Assembly: GCF_000150275.1 (NCBI RefSeq)
Contig: NW_002060947.1
Coordinates: forward strand, 5,433,229-5,497,228
DNA: 64,000 bases
Direction: 5' to 3'
From: Trichoplax adhaerens
Taxonomy: Eukaryota; Placozoa; Uniplacotomia; Trichoplacea; Trichoplacidae
This document shows, piece by piece, positions 50,337 through 63,609 of the stretch; within the stretch, counting starts at the first letter, position 1, and each line of letters opens with the position of its first letter. Made by a program: the position numbers and the translations under genes. The notes below the pieces were generated by a model. The model searched no databases and was not told where the DNA came from. It saw only the letters and a program-made list of their open reading frames with translations.

Positions 50337-53300
50337 TTACGAGTAATCTGCATACATTTAGCATGACCACTCATCAATTAAAAGCTTTTGCTTCTTAACC
50401 ATCAGTTGCTTGTTTTATCTTTGTGGTTATTCTGTATCTTGTTGTATTTGCATGTCATTATTACTAGATGCTTAGTTTACGCTGGTTAAGTATATTATTA
50501 AAATGATAAGTCCCGGAACTAGTTCAGGATAGAAGATGATTAACAGTTACTATTTAAATTCATTACAGAGGAGAGTCAGTCTAATGTTACGAGAAAATCA
50601 AAGGGTGAAAGTGGAGCTAATTTTGAAGGTCAGATTACTCTTCTGGAGCTAATCTAAGCAATTGTATTAATACTTTAATACGTCTGCTTTGTCTTCTTTC
50701 GATACTATACAATTTTTAATTAGGCTAAGTACGATACTGTAGTTTTAATAAGGGTAATGTACAGTGTACATATACACGCATAGATGTGTATTTGCAGCTT
50801 ACCATTTATTTATTCCAATGTATAGATAGATATACGAGATACATAGCTAAATTATTTGTTATTAAGTTAGAAACCTTTTGGCGAAAAAAATCAGACAGTG
50901 ATAGCTGCTAAAGTATGATTGAGCGATTTATACGTACTTAATTTCAGGTAGTAGTATGCCTCAGGTCGCTCAAACGAATCCGCCATTACCTGAAGCGGAG
51001 AAAAATCAGAAAGGTAGAACCGAATTTTTTCTGTAGCTACAACAATGTGTTAATTATATGGTGACTTGCTATCAATCCTAAGTACTATGGTCTGTCAAGG
51101 AATCTAACTTGCTAAATGAAATCTAGAGGTCAACCTTCAAATACTTTAGTATATCAGTACGAAGCAGTTAAGAAAACAATAGATTATAGCATGATTTCAA
51201 ATTTGATTCAAAGCAATTTAGTAAGGTTGCATTGATATTTAACCAAATGGGATTATATGGCATGAGTATCCAGATAAAATTTTATAATTAAATTTTCCCA
51301 TATTGGATTTGAGCCTTTAGTGATCATAAATATTTCAAAATTTTTTCTTGTATTTACGATTCTTCCAATTTCTTTGTAGACCCTGACCTTACTGCCGATA
51401 ATGAATCGGAAAAGGCTGATACTTTTAAAACTGTGAAAGGTAATTATAGTCTTCGTTGTTTATGTTATAGGCCCTAATTAACAATATACACTTGTAGCTT
51501 TTCTAATAAAACAGTGCGGCTACTTGCTTATGAAGTCAGCATAGTATGACCTGTTGCATCAATGTGCTTTTTGATAAATTTATCAACATTTGATGATTGT
51601 TGGTAACTCTTTCATTGAATACGTTATATCTGCTAGACACTCATGAAGAAAAAACGAAAACAACTAGAACGCAAGGTATGACAAGCAAGCTACGTATATG
51701 AGTAATACAATTGCTACCAGCAAAGTTTCACTGTCTTTCCGTCTGATACATGTATAAATATAACATGTGGCTTGTTAATTAGTTATTCAATGGCACAGTA
51801 TGTAACCGTATTGGCTATTATTAATTATTCGTTTGCACGTTATATTATACCCGTTATGTATCTAAAATCTAACAGAGGAGAGTGTATCTACTACAGCTTC
51901 CGTACAGAAATCAAATTATGGTAATTAAACCACTTTGTCTAAGTTTTACTGATGGGACTATTTCATATATTATTTTACCAAATTTATAATAAGTTTGATT
52001 GGTATATTCTCGTTAATCCTATTCTATATTGCGACGCCACTTTGATTGTATCTGATTTTAAAATTTGTTTACAAGTACACTTGTATAAATGTAATTAGTC
52101 ATAATAATGTTAAACATTTCCCATGGTATGCGTCAAAGTCGACAGGAATAAAATTTTAATTCATTGCTGTCTATCGATATTATTCTGTAATATTCTATAG
52201 GAAGCTCAGTGCATACAGAAAAATGGCAAGAAGTAAGAAGAAAAAAGTGGCAAAATACGAAGCCAAGCAAGGTTTTTGATCATGTCCTATTGATAATACT
52301 GTACTTAGTAGGAGTCTTTATAATTTTCAATTCCTTGCAAAAATTAAAATTTATGTATATTTATAATAAAGAAATATGGTGAAAAATTCACAAGTCAAAC
52401 CTATCAAGGTAGCAACTATGATAGAGAATTAGAATTTGACTTGGAAGAGGAGCTACAGTTTGGTGGGAGAAAGAAAACATTTTCTGAGTGGTACTATCTG
52501 CTTATGCTTTTTTTCATTGTATCTTGCTATCGTGGTATATTTAAAGTGCTGTATTGTAATATTTATTTGTTCAATTAAATCCAATGAACTGCACAATCTT
52601 CCTTATAGGTCTGACGACTCAGATGAAGAATTTGATGATGGTGATGTGCAGAAAATCATAATAATTACGCAGACGCCATATATAAGTAAGAAGCACCCTA
52701 GTGGTGATCGAACTGGTGTCTTTACTTCTAGAAATAAAATGACGGAACAGCATGCTGAAATTATCAATGAAGGGTTATATTATTACGAACAAGTTAGTAG
52801 CTATTCTTTTCTGCTTTCAATGTTCCTTTCGTTTCCTTAAGGTGCAAATCTTCATTTACAACGTCTAATAATTGCCCTTTGAAATTTAATTAGGACTTGC
52901 AGATAGGTGCAGGTTACAAGGTACTTTTAACATCAGTTTATCAGAGTTGATTACGGAACTGCTAGTATGTATGCATTTACTATATGTTTTTATGGCTAAT
53001 TGCTCCTATGTCTAATTTAGAATGAAGTTTCAAGCTGCTTCAAAAAAGTAGATGTAATTTCATCTAAAGAATTTGAAAGTCAATTACATAATAGTGATTC
53101 CTATCGAAAACCTAACGTCCAGGAAGATTTTCCTTCGTTTTATGTTGATAAAGATCAGGATAGCAAAGATAGCAGCAAAAGTGAAGGTAAAAGTCAAGAG
53201 AAGAGACAACGAGCAGCTTCCAAAGGTAATAAAAAGACCGATGCTATAGTCATCGGTAAAGGTGCAAGTGGAGACAAACAGAGAACGAATAAGTCATACG

Positions 53301-54837
53301 ATAAAGTAGAGGCAAGGTTTTACCCGTTACCGAATAAATCGCAATCGATGGCGAAGAAGGTAGTAAATGATAAGTTTTGCTGTAATAATAATATTTTCAT
53401 TACTCAACTCGTAATCGTTAAAGTAGCTGCTAAATATATACCAACAATATCGATAGGCAACAAACAAACAGAAAACGAAATACAGTCGCAATCCTCCAGT
53501 TGAAAGCCATGTTGGCTGGGTGATGGGAGCTGAATCCTATGGTTCTAAAAGTTCAGAGTAAATATTAAATATTCATAACAACATTTTCCGTACTATATAA
53601 TTATTTCCCGTAATACAATTATTTATTTAAATTTTACCAATCGTAAATGTATTCTCGCTAGAATGAGCGATGCCACAAACGAACTAGTAGCTGGTGAGAG
53701 TAGTTATTCAAGCTCATATGGTACACCACGATCAATTCCTAAATTTCAGCATCCTTCACACGAAATGCTTAAAGATAGCGGCTTTACTAAGTTAGCTTAT
53801 TCAAAGTTTAGAGTGAAGTGTCTTAAAGGTAAGTAGTATATTCATATTGACATTTGCAATTGCATATTCCATGCAAGGAAATCTTGGCAGCTCAGCATAA
53901 CTTTTTATCATTCGTATTCGTGCGTTCATTATAAACTAAACAGAGCGACAGAAACTCGGAATTGGTCAGTCTCAGGAAATGAATACGCTATTCAGATTTT
54001 GGTCTTTCTTTTTGCGATCACATTTCAATAGGTTTATTACCATACTATTAATAATCCTTCTATTAAACCTATCCCAGTATTGTGAAATTAAATAAAATCG
54101 TAACCTAATTATTCCCCTAGAAATATGTACGAAGAATTCAAACAGTATGCAGTCGAGGACAGCAAAGCTAGTTATAGGTATTTAAATTATCTCTAAATAC
54201 TATTTTATTTACGAGAATATCGATCTAAATCGAAATTTTGGTTTTGGTTAACATTTGGATATCTGAATTTATAACCCGATTTAATTGTTGCTTTTATTTC
54301 ATTCGAATAGATATGGCATCGAATGTCTTTTCCGATTTTACAGCTATGGCCTTGAAAAGAAATTTCGTAGCGATCTTATGCAAGATTTTCAAAAAGAAAC
54401 ACTTCAAGATTATAATTCTGGTACTATAATAACAATAATATAGTCAATTTCTATGCAAAATTACCGAAATATAATTAGTTTATAATGATGATTAAATTAT
54501 TTTCCACATGTGTGTGTATTTCGGGTCTGTAGGCAATCTCTATGGTTTAGAAAAGTATTGGGCATTCCGTAAATACTATAAGGTAAGTGTAGTTGTTTTA
54601 CACCTAGGTATGCAATTTTCGAGTACTTTATCCTTCTATGAACATTTTACGTAAATCATAGGGAAGTCGAAAGTATCATACAATGCCTGAGCTAGAGGTT
54701 GCTTTGTCAAAATATAAAGCGTTGGAAGATTTTCGAACGGTCAGTTGCATGATGATATATTATAGTGCACTATATAATTTGAAAGCTTTATCGATACGTT
54801 TTTCTGCCCTTAGGCTGTTGCACCTCAACAGGAATAA
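44078..54837 (+). CDS. LARP1: La-related protein 1 (LARP1), 26 exons, complete
   Basis: Exons: 44078-44297, 44687-44778, 45153-45221, 46963-47101, 47351-47578, 47662-47911, 48284-48428, 48619-48772, 50569-50628, 50948-51013, 51380-51439, 51637-51675, 51876-51920, 52201-52271, 52372-52490, 52609-52792, 52894-52920, 53021-53359, 53457-53557, 53662-53828, 53944-54031, 54121-54177, 54311-54420, 54533-54582, 54662-54739 and 54814-54837. All are in phase; 993 residues. LARP1 binds the cap of TOP mRNAs and controls their translation and stability downstream of mTORC1. Seen: NPWQKPSP near the N-terminus, KKWVPLEID followed by a basic His/Asn/Gly-rich tract, the La motif ([19 protein letters not shown] from about residue 334), an acidic segment leading to [30 protein letters not shown], and a C-terminal DM15 region ([54 protein letters not shown]). 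Exons 9-14 are short and weakly conserved. Confidence 0.95.
45222..46962 (+). other. LARP1 intron 3, with scattered GTAC words
   Basis: This long intron has no recognised exon. Small TACAGTACTGTA clusters occur near 45460-45480 and 45640-45760, the same word family as the two large fields. Open frames at 45574-45870 (+) and 46295-46640 (+) lack family motifs. Confidence 0.5.
48773..50568 (+). other. LARP1 intron 8, with an (AT)n microsatellite
   Basis: A 1.8 kb intron between the exon that follows the La motif and the run of small linker exons. A dinucleotide AT run lies near 50310-50336. No exon with both a splice-compatible phase and recognisable motif was found, although short linker exons would be easy to miss. 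Confidence 0.5.
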
Positions 54838-56666
54838 TGCCAGAATTAGGATAATACAAAGTTATCTTTACTTGTATAAAGATATCTGCAGTAGTAATAA
54901 GTTCTAAGTACAAATTTCAACGCAAATATGTGACAAATTTTATTTAGTGTTAATTTAATTGGACAGATTTATATTTGCTTAATGATTGCTTGTAAACTTT
55001 TTGTTCGTGACATTATTAATTATAATAAGACCACTATTACCCTGATTTTTTGTATATGCCGCGCAAAGACGGCGATAATTCTATTCATATCTGATATCAA
55101 ACATTATTAAAATTTATTGCTAACTGCTGGGTGAGATCCCTTTATAAAATTTTCTCTTAGTAATCATGATGGTAACACAAGATCAAAAATGAAAGCAAAG
55201 CATATATGATCTTTTATTTGAAATACTTGGCACCAGTGCAATCTTGTTTAAACGCAAAATTTTTATTTCGCAATACAGACAGATATTGAATACTAGATTA
55301 TTATGTATAGAATGGTCTAATATTTACTTATTGATTTGATAATTAACTTTTATAATTTGAAATCAATAATTAATCAGCTACTCATGATCTTTGTAAGTAA
55401 TCTTGTTTAGAATACCTGCATATATTACTTCAGATCTGTAGATTATTACATTTATATTAATATCAGAGGTTTCAAGGTATTTCTATATAAATTTCTCACC
55501 ACATAGGATATTTACTGTGTGCTAGTCAGCAATTGGGGAGTATTCGTATTTACTACCAAAAAAAGATGCGTGGTATCTATTAATAAATTGCGTATTACCT
55601 CCCTGCCTATATTAATGCAAATTAAAGTCTAATAAAAGGATCGAAAAGTTGCTTTCCTATGATCTACTTGATATTTCTGCTGGTGACGATAAAATCTATT
55701 ATTACTGATTTAAGTCTTGCTGTTACAAAGTAATCACAACCAGATAATATCGTTACACTGGTGGTGTTAGCTTATGACTTAAGAAGCGTTTAGTAATCGC
55801 CGTTGTAAACTGAAATTTTATTAAAATGCAACCGCAGGATACAAGTATCCGTGAACGCTACGTTACTGAACTTGAAAAATCATCACGAGAAGAACTTTAA
55901 TTTATTAGTAATAACTAACAGATTGTTACAACTTATCCATGCTTTAACATACAGGTACTTTCTAGATAGAACTAGAAATTCCAATCAGCTTAAATTGTCC
56001 AGGTATCTTTTAGGCAAATTACAAGACCGATTATAAATGATACTATCGTTAGTTAACAAGGCAGAGATGGCATTGCTTCTCCATCTTAGGTATATTACAT
56101 TTGGATTAATTGTAGTGGGTAGGAGGTAATGACTAGATATTATTTACGACGTTAGATGCCGCAAAAGTAAAGGAATGGTAAGTAAATGCCTAATGTCATT
56201 GTATGATATAATACTACTCTTTCAAGGGGAACAAACATCCACAGGAATCTAACGATCGATAGGCGAAATCTGTATATGTTTAATTTATAAATATTTCATA
56301 TTCAAATGCAGAATGTAACCACAAAGGATTGTAGACAAAACAGCAGTAGTGGAAAATTTAAAAACGTGAACTTGTAAATATTATAAAAATTAAAATCTTG
56401 ATTGGCTAGCATTAATACGTGCTATAAGCGTAAAATTAAGTGGTATACAGTAAAATAGTAGGAGTAATTTATTGATTTACAATTAAAAATGAGAAGCATT
56501 GTTCCGTAAAATTTACCAATCGTAATATTCTTCCTCTACAATAAGTATGAATTCAATATCGTGTAAGCGTTAATTCTATAATAAATGTTAAAAGAGTACA
56601 TTACAAATCATTTACGAATAGGCAGATTAGATACTACTTAAAAGGTTCTTCGGATTAGCTTATTTG
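54838..56666. other. Convergent region between LARP1 and the alpha-arrestin
   Basis: This AT-rich stretch carries the two 3' UTRs. No exon or RNA gene is recognised. Several AATAAA-like signals are present on both strands. Confidence 0.5.
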
Positions 56667-58589
56667 CTATGAATTTATCAGACATCTGGTATCGTCTTCA
56701 ATATCAAGGGATTCATCAGCAGTAGAATCGACTAAAGCAATCTGTGCCATTGCAGCAATGGCTTCTAAAAATGGAATAGTAAATAGAAAGAATTAATAAA
56801 TGATTTCATCGCTATGAATTATACACCATTTCACGAATAAATAAATAAAATTAAAACGAAATTAAAAAAAATATCTTACCTTCTTTTCTGGATTCATTGG
56901 TAGTTTCTATATTACTACTCTCCATATTAGTAGATTTACTCCCAATAACGATAGGAAAATCGACGTGTAGATCCTTAGAGAATGGAATAATAGCAGCTAC
57001 CTAAAAGATTCATAAATAATAATTTATTAAATCTTGTAGCAAAAGATTAAGCTTCTTTATTGATATCAGTTCTCTACCTGAAATATATAGGTTACATTAA
57101 CATTTAATGCAAGTGATTGACTAGTAGGAGGAGTACTCGGAATAGGAATAGTCTGATTACTGCTTTCATAAGTCTGACAGGGAGAAATTTCATTTTTTGT
57201 ATATAACTCCTGTATAATTGTGCGTATAGTCTTGGTATGGCCTATCAATTCAAAAATATAGAATTTATTTCTAGCTGGTGGCTTTTATAAATTTGCTAAG
57301 ATATCAACAATCAATTTTAGATTAAACTGAAAGTTTTACCTTCTGCTGCTACAGCCAGACAGCCGATAAATCTTACTCGGAGACATGGAATGGTTCGATT
57401 GGACAAATTTTGGCATTTAATATCTAGTGAAATAGACTCCCCTGGGCGATAACCGCTCCGATCAATACTTGCATTTAGCTTAACGAGTCCAGGTCGAAAG
57501 CAGAAACAGCAGAATGATATATCATTTTGAAGTGGAGATGGTGATTGCTTATTAAGTAAAAAGAATTATAAACGTTAATTTTGGGATGATTTAGCGAGAC
57601 TGTGTTTAACATTTCCGATATCGTTATAGGCACTGTTGATGATATCATCCATAGGTATAATATATTTCCTTTTCGTGATTGAATTAAATATCAATATACA
57701 CGCAAGAGTCAGAAATATTAAAACATACGTATACAGTGTATAACATATGTGGATCACACAGTAGGATATAATGTGATGTCGGAGTTGCCTATTCATCTTC
57801 TATGGATACTTACTAGTAATGTTGGGCCAATATCAACCTGCTGGGTAACCTGAAAAGCCAATTCCTGCTGATGATCATCATTGGGAGGATTTTCTAAAAT
57901 TGCAACCATATTATAGCGGATATAGCAATCTTTACCACCTTCAAGTGAACTTGGAAGTGCAATATCGGTTGGTAATTGATAGCTAAACTTGAATTCATTT
58001 GAGCCTTCTGGTAGTGTTAAATTACTGATTCGAGGTTGGCTATCTTCTATGCAGGAGAACAGAAATAAATATTATATTCGATAGGCGCAATAATAACGAA
58101 TATTTATAATCAGACCCGCAGGGATACTAGCTTTAAACGAAGTAAATTTATGTTATTCTTAATAGACTCATTAAATATAGCTATATAGTAACTTGAGAAT
58201 TCACTTGTATAAAATTTGCAAAGTATTTTAAAATATTACTATTTAGTTCCTAATTTTTCTATCGAACGCTGTAAAATTAACTTATTGATGAAATTACATC
58301 TCTGCATTCCTTTCTTAATAGTAGTAATACCTTCACCCCAAATGGAAATTGTCGTATCTAAGTAGACTTGCACTTCTTTATAGATATAGGGCTTGCTTCT
58401 AACTGATATTCGAGATTGAACACCATCTGAAACTTGAGTACATGCAGTTCCGCGAAAACGAAGACGAATAGCTCTAGCATTCATCGTATTTCTCAATTGA
58501 ACTCTAATAGAACCTTCTATTACTTCACCAGGTGAATATTCTGCATGTTCTTTATCAAGAATAATTTGCAATTCGATATCTTGAGTCAT
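56667..58589 (-). CDS. Alpha-arrestin (arrestin domain-containing protein), six exons, complete
   Basis: In transcript order: 58589-58331, 58046-57814, 57547-57340, 57241-57078, 57000-56880 and 56764-56667. All junctions are GT-AG and in phase; 360 residues. The N-terminal arrestin fold shows YSPGEVIEGSIRVQL, ARAIRLRFRG, then after the first intron LTLPEGSNEFKFSYQLP and CYIRYNMVAILE. The C-terminal arrestin domain follows with SFCCFCFRPG, ASIDRSGYRPGESISLDIKC and FIGCLA. Family knowledge: ARRDC/TXNIP proteins are membrane-trafficking adaptors that recruit NEDD4-type ubiquitin ligases through C-terminal PPxY motifs. None is visible in this short acidic tail (DIEDDTRCLINS end), so it may resemble PPxY-lacking members. 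The middle insert (ISPCQTYESSNQT through PSTPPTSQ) is Ser/Thr/Pro-rich. Confidence 0.9.
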
Positions 58590-61500
58590 TTTGATTGATG
58601 ATTTCTATTAAGAAAAGAAATATTAGACATTACAGTCATGATTCTTCCATATAATTGTCATACCAACTATCTTAGAACAATATTAGCCAGTATTGGATAC
58701 AAGAATTAAGCAATAAACCATACAGAAGATCTCTTAAGCATGAATTTCAATGACTAATAATCTCTCTGGTTTGATTTATAGGACAAAAGCATAATTAATT
58801 CAACCCCATGGTACATTACTTTACCTTTATGCCATTATATTAAATGCCCTTCACTAGTTATAATCGGTGACAATATTACTAGATAGAAAGTGAATGTGTC
58901 CGTTTAAATTCAAAGGGTAATACAGAGTTTTTGCGGTGGATAGAATATTCGTATCTTGCCATAAATATGCATTTTAGCTTTTGCTAATATAAATACAAAT
59001 ATTCTCCCTGCGCTTATGGTGGTATACAGTACATGACCGATTATTTTCATATTTACGTATGTTCGATGTAAGATTATGGACTACTCCAGTATTAGTGATG
59101 TTTACAACCTCCTTAAGTGTAATCTAAGTGGATGATGGTTGCTTTAATACATAAACAACCTTAATTTAGGAATCGATAGACTAAAATAGTAGTTGTGAAC
59201 TAGTTTAATAACAGCAGTCAATCGTTTACCTTATTAATGTTAAAAACTGTAAGTACAACTACTAAATTTAGATGTAATGATTGAGGACTATAAGCTTTTA
59301 TAAAATTTTGAAACTGCATCCAAAAGTTTAGAAGATTTATTGCTAAAGCGAAAAATTGAGAAGATTGGAATATATTTGAAATTAGCGAGGACAGAGTACT
59401 GTATCGCAATTTAATTTACAGTTAGTTTAAGATTACCCTAACGACTGAGTAATATGTCAATTTTCAATAGCAGTTAGTTGCGGGAAACACATTCTCAGCA
59501 CAGGTTGCAAGCTAGGAATATTCCTAGCCTGTAACAAATCGTTATCAAATTTAGTAGTATATTTAAAATATGCAAAGAGCATAAGCTATCATTAATTTGA
59601 TATCTGTATTGTTATCGCAAGCTCATAACCATAGATTTTATGCATCTATCTAAAATTAATATCAACACTTACGTTAATATTACTACTAGAACTAAATCAG
59701 ATAGTAAGTGTATTTTTTCCCTAGGAAAGTGGTTAAGGCGTTACTGCAGATATATCGCTGATAAAATCCAAATCACAATCACGTTATAAGTAGATCCAAT
59801 TAACTGATATAATTGTTGCTTGAAATTTAAGTCGATCTATAATATAGTTTAATCACAGGTGTTAATTTTTTTTCGTATATCGAAACAATCTGAAGTAAGT
59901 TAAGCATAGTAGTAAATGTTGCTGCTTCTTATCTTACTGTCGATTCTCAACTGGTTATAACCTTAGCGAGCCTAATTTATAACAATAGCTGCGATACTAC
60001 CAAAATTCAAATTTAGCGCAATATATTTGCATCTTAAGATGGAAAGAAGGAGTAGGATAGTGCTAGATTACGCTATATTTTAATTTGATCTCGATCAAAC
60101 TAAAGCCAGAACAATAAATTTACTTTTAGACTAATAGCATACCTTTCGGATATATTAATTCAATTCGATTATTGACCAGTTTTGAAAGTTTTTAGATACG
60201 AAGACAGAGAGTAGCATTTAATTACCCCCTAAATTTTCCTTTAAGCCGGCTAGAAATGATGGGAAACCTTCAGTAAAGCGTTGTAGTTACCACTCCTTAG
60301 TCCCGGTAGGGAAACGCCAACAAAAGCCGTGATTTAATAAATCACGACTGTGGGTTAATGAGGCTTTTAACTATACACTTGTCAATATGTATTCTACGTA
60401 CAATGCTTAACTATTGTTCTCATAGGCTGTCTGTACATAACCCAAGGCCTCATTGCATGTAAAATTCAATTCGACTTAATCCGATCTATTGTCGAGGTAG
60501 TCAAAGGATTAGATATTGTCTTGACGAAATTTCCTTGAATTGACCCCTGCTACCTTTGAATATAGCTTTAATTGACTACCTTCAACGATTGTGCGTGTCC
60601 ATTCCATTTACCATAGTACATTGTTGTAAGCAGAATATGCAAATGACAATTATTAATAATATTATTCAGCGCCAGGAAAAAATAGTATGTTATGTATACG
60701 GTACAATAGCCCTATTAGTCAAAGTCGAATTCAATTAAAATGCTCCTGAACTTCAATGCGATCATTATGCGGTTTGATAAGGCGATGCTAATTAATATTA
60801 AGCATACGAATCTTCATAATAAGAAAGGTTTTCAGATGGAGTGCGTAACAATATAGTCATGACTTCTTTCAAGTATTATAAGAATTTTAGCGAGATATTA
60901 CTGTACTACTACTGCATTATATAGGAGTATTCATTAAATTCTGCATCAGTTAGCAATAAATATTTGTCTTATTTCTCTTAATAAGTTATAATATCCGTAT
61001 AGCTTTATTATTCAAACCTATATAGAGCTATCAGATAACTTTAAGCAGGCGAAAATAACTGTCTACTTAATTGATTAATGATGTCAGTGACTATGTTACT
61101 GTGTAAGGATTATCACATCCCATCCCTTGTAGAGAAGGTCGTGCTATTTGCATTCATCGAATAAATTACGAGAAAATGTGTTAAATGACATTTAAATAAA
61201 AAAAATATTTCTCACACGTATTAACAATTAGGCCACTGAAAAGTTCACCTTTATTTGACAGAGTACGCGTACATTTCGTAATGTTCTGTTACAGAAATTA
61301 GCTGATTCTTTACATGTAGTGTAAATAAAATAAAATAGATTTCATACCTTTATAACTTTATATACAAAAACAAAACTTTTGAATCTTCGTCAATATACTT
61401 ACCCAGTAGCGTATGAATACTGCAGCTATACTCGGTACACAGAAATTGCAAATATTAACACGATGATAGCCGACAAACTTAACTTAAACCTTATGGAGTT

Positions 61501-61656
61501 TCACAGTATGTCACATTAGAGTACTTCGTGAAGATCGCTATCAAGTATTCATTGCATGACAAAGCTGGCCGATTATGATGAATCTATACTGTACAGTACA
61601 ACGGAACCCAAATATTAATTATATATTATCAATCTTGCGGTTACATAGTGGCTTAT
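58590..61656. other. Intergenic, with two perfect palindromes
   Basis: This should include the alpha-arrestin promoter on the left and the 3' flank of the coiled-coil gene on the right. Two short palindromes stand out: GCTAGGAATATTCCTAGC near 59511-59528 and CGTGATTTAATAAATCACG near 60330-60348. No protein family is recognised in the open frames at 59218-59409 (-) or 60556-60738 (+). Confidence 0.5.
60330..60367. repeat. Short inverted repeat nested in a GC-richer patch
   Basis: CGTGATTTAATAAATCACG is a 19 nt perfect palindrome with a single central base. It is enclosed by AAAAGCC on the left and GGCTTTT on the right, which could extend the structure with an asymmetric bulge. The preceding 80 bp (60250-60330) is locally less AT-rich than its surroundings. 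This could be a small structured RNA or a transposon end; nothing decides between them. Confidence 0.4.
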
Positions 61657-63609
61657 TTAAGCATTTGTATTAACTCTTCCCAATTTTTCTTGCACTAATT
61701 CCTTCGTTTCTCCAATCCTAGAATAAGTAAAGGTTAACATTATCTATCGACCAAATCAATCCTTGTACAATCGTATATCAATTTTTTATTTTATAACGTT
61801 AAGGATAATTCAAGCATCATTCCACTAGTGTGAGAATACAAGCATATTAATCCAAAAAATAGCATAACACTGATTTCAATTACAACCTATTGAGTCGATA
61901 AGCTATTCTTATTCTTGATAGCCATAACGATACAACAAAACTAAATGAACTTAACCGCAATACTTACTGTTGACGCAAACTACCTAGAATGCCATCAAGC
62001 GACTCTGAACTCTTTGAATATTCCTGATTGTGAAAAACATCAAGTTAGTAATCACTACTTATATCACGTTGGACCCTTGTAGAAATTGTCTTCTGTAAGT
62101 TATTAATTACTTTCTACCAAAATAGGGGTATAACGATGAAATAAGTAGTACACAACATACAGTCGTATCGAGTGGAGCCTGCTGGTAGCTGCTGTCACCG
62201 TAGTACATATCCGTTGAGGAATTTTCTTCAGTTGTCAAAAACAATCGATTATTGCTTTCCTGTGGTAATGCATACGAGTATAGTACAAATTGTAAGAGCA
62301 CTTCCGTTAAGGCAATACGTTTGTATATATTGCGACTGTACAAAGGAAGTCTAGTAATTTCTTACCTTGTGAAGTTCTTTCGCTAGTTCTTCAACAAGAC
62401 TTACACGATTCTCCAGCAAAAATAAGCGATTTGATAAAGTTTGCTCCAGATCATTATATTTCGCTTTCAGCGCTACTAACTCACTTCTTATATCACTGGT
62501 TGACTGCTGGATCTAGTTTCAATTACATGATGTTGAAACATTGCGCAGAGAAAGTTCCATTACTTAGCGCCTAAGATGAGAGTATCACCATTTAAATAAA
62601 TAAATATCAAGCGAAAGAAAATACCGTACATGTTCGTTGCAGAGATATGCAAAACGATCTGCTAGTAGTTGCGAAATTATAGAATTCTCATTTTCACCAG
62701 TTATCTCGTCAAATTTCAATGAATCGGTAATCGCCTTATCTTCTTCCGCTGTAACTTTTAATATTTCATCAGAATCATCGTTCTGTACGATTTCAATCTC
62801 AGAAACAGGGGTAAAGTTAGCCTTTGGATCTACAACGAAATAATATCCTTAAAGTTTTTCTCGAAGTAGTCATAAGAATTTCAAATAAAATTAGTTTAAT
62901 CAAGTTAGTATAAGAAAAATAGCATTTCTGAGAAGAAAACAATTAAAAAGTAAAAATCCTTAAGTTGATGTATAATAATGTCGCTAAAATGCATGCTAAA
63001 TTGATATTAATTATGACTTTGCTACCTTCAATTAAAACTCTTTCAATAAAGTGACTATTTCGATTTTGTCCATGAGTAACGAGTTCAGAATGTTCTCCAT
63101 CATCCACACATTGACGAATCACCTTAGGTTGAAGGGAAATGTTCACGACATCATCCAAAGCAATAGAATTATTGTTATAAGTTTGATGAAGCGGATTGTC
63201 TAATGGATATTCAGCATTAGCAGCTGTAATAATCTGACTACTGGACTCCTTTTGGGTCGATACAACATTGCCATCTTTACTTAAAGGCAAAGGAGCTGGT
63301 CTAATTTTAGCCTGACTTTCCAAGTGCGAATCACTCCGTTGTTTCAAAACAGGAACCCTGTAACCTTTTTCATTAACCTCTTTATCCACGATAGTTCCCT
63401 GAGGACGATCAAGCACTTTAGTTTGCCTGCTAACCAAATATACCAGATATAAACTTCGTCAAATAGAAGTTTTAATTTTAAAATTAAGTTTGTTATCCGT
63501 TTGCTTGCTAATAAATTCAAATTTTGCTGTAAACGGTTTTGGATACTAGCAAGATAAAACACAACCAAGGTTAGAATCAACTCACCTTTTGACGATCTTT
63601 TTTTGACAT
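61657..63609 (-). CDS. Uncharacterised coiled-coil protein, at least seven exons, 5' end not found
   Basis: In transcript order: 63609-63586, 63429-63026, 62829-62630, 62512-62366, 62259-62161, 62023-61968 and 61717-61657 (stop TAA). All junctions keep frame and give about 330 residues. The second exon is polar and low in hydrophobics (LDRPQGTIVDKEVNEKGY). The third is acidic and ends SQLLADRFAYLCNEH. The fourth is a clear coiled coil with heptad leucines (DIRSELVALKAKYNDLEQTL and ENRVSLVEELAKELHK). The last two exons form another amphipathic helix (LDGILGSLRQQ, KELVQEKLGRV). I do not recognise the family. The small exon at 63609-63586 could be misread as a start (ATGTCAAAAAAAG), but that phase does not fit the next exon, so earlier exons probably lie to the right, possibly beyond the window. 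Confidence 0.7.

Noticed and set aside
62172-62354. Plus-strand 60-codon frame
   Set aside because: Antisense shadow of the coiled-coil gene exon at 62161-62259, whose own splice sites and phase fit its neighbours.
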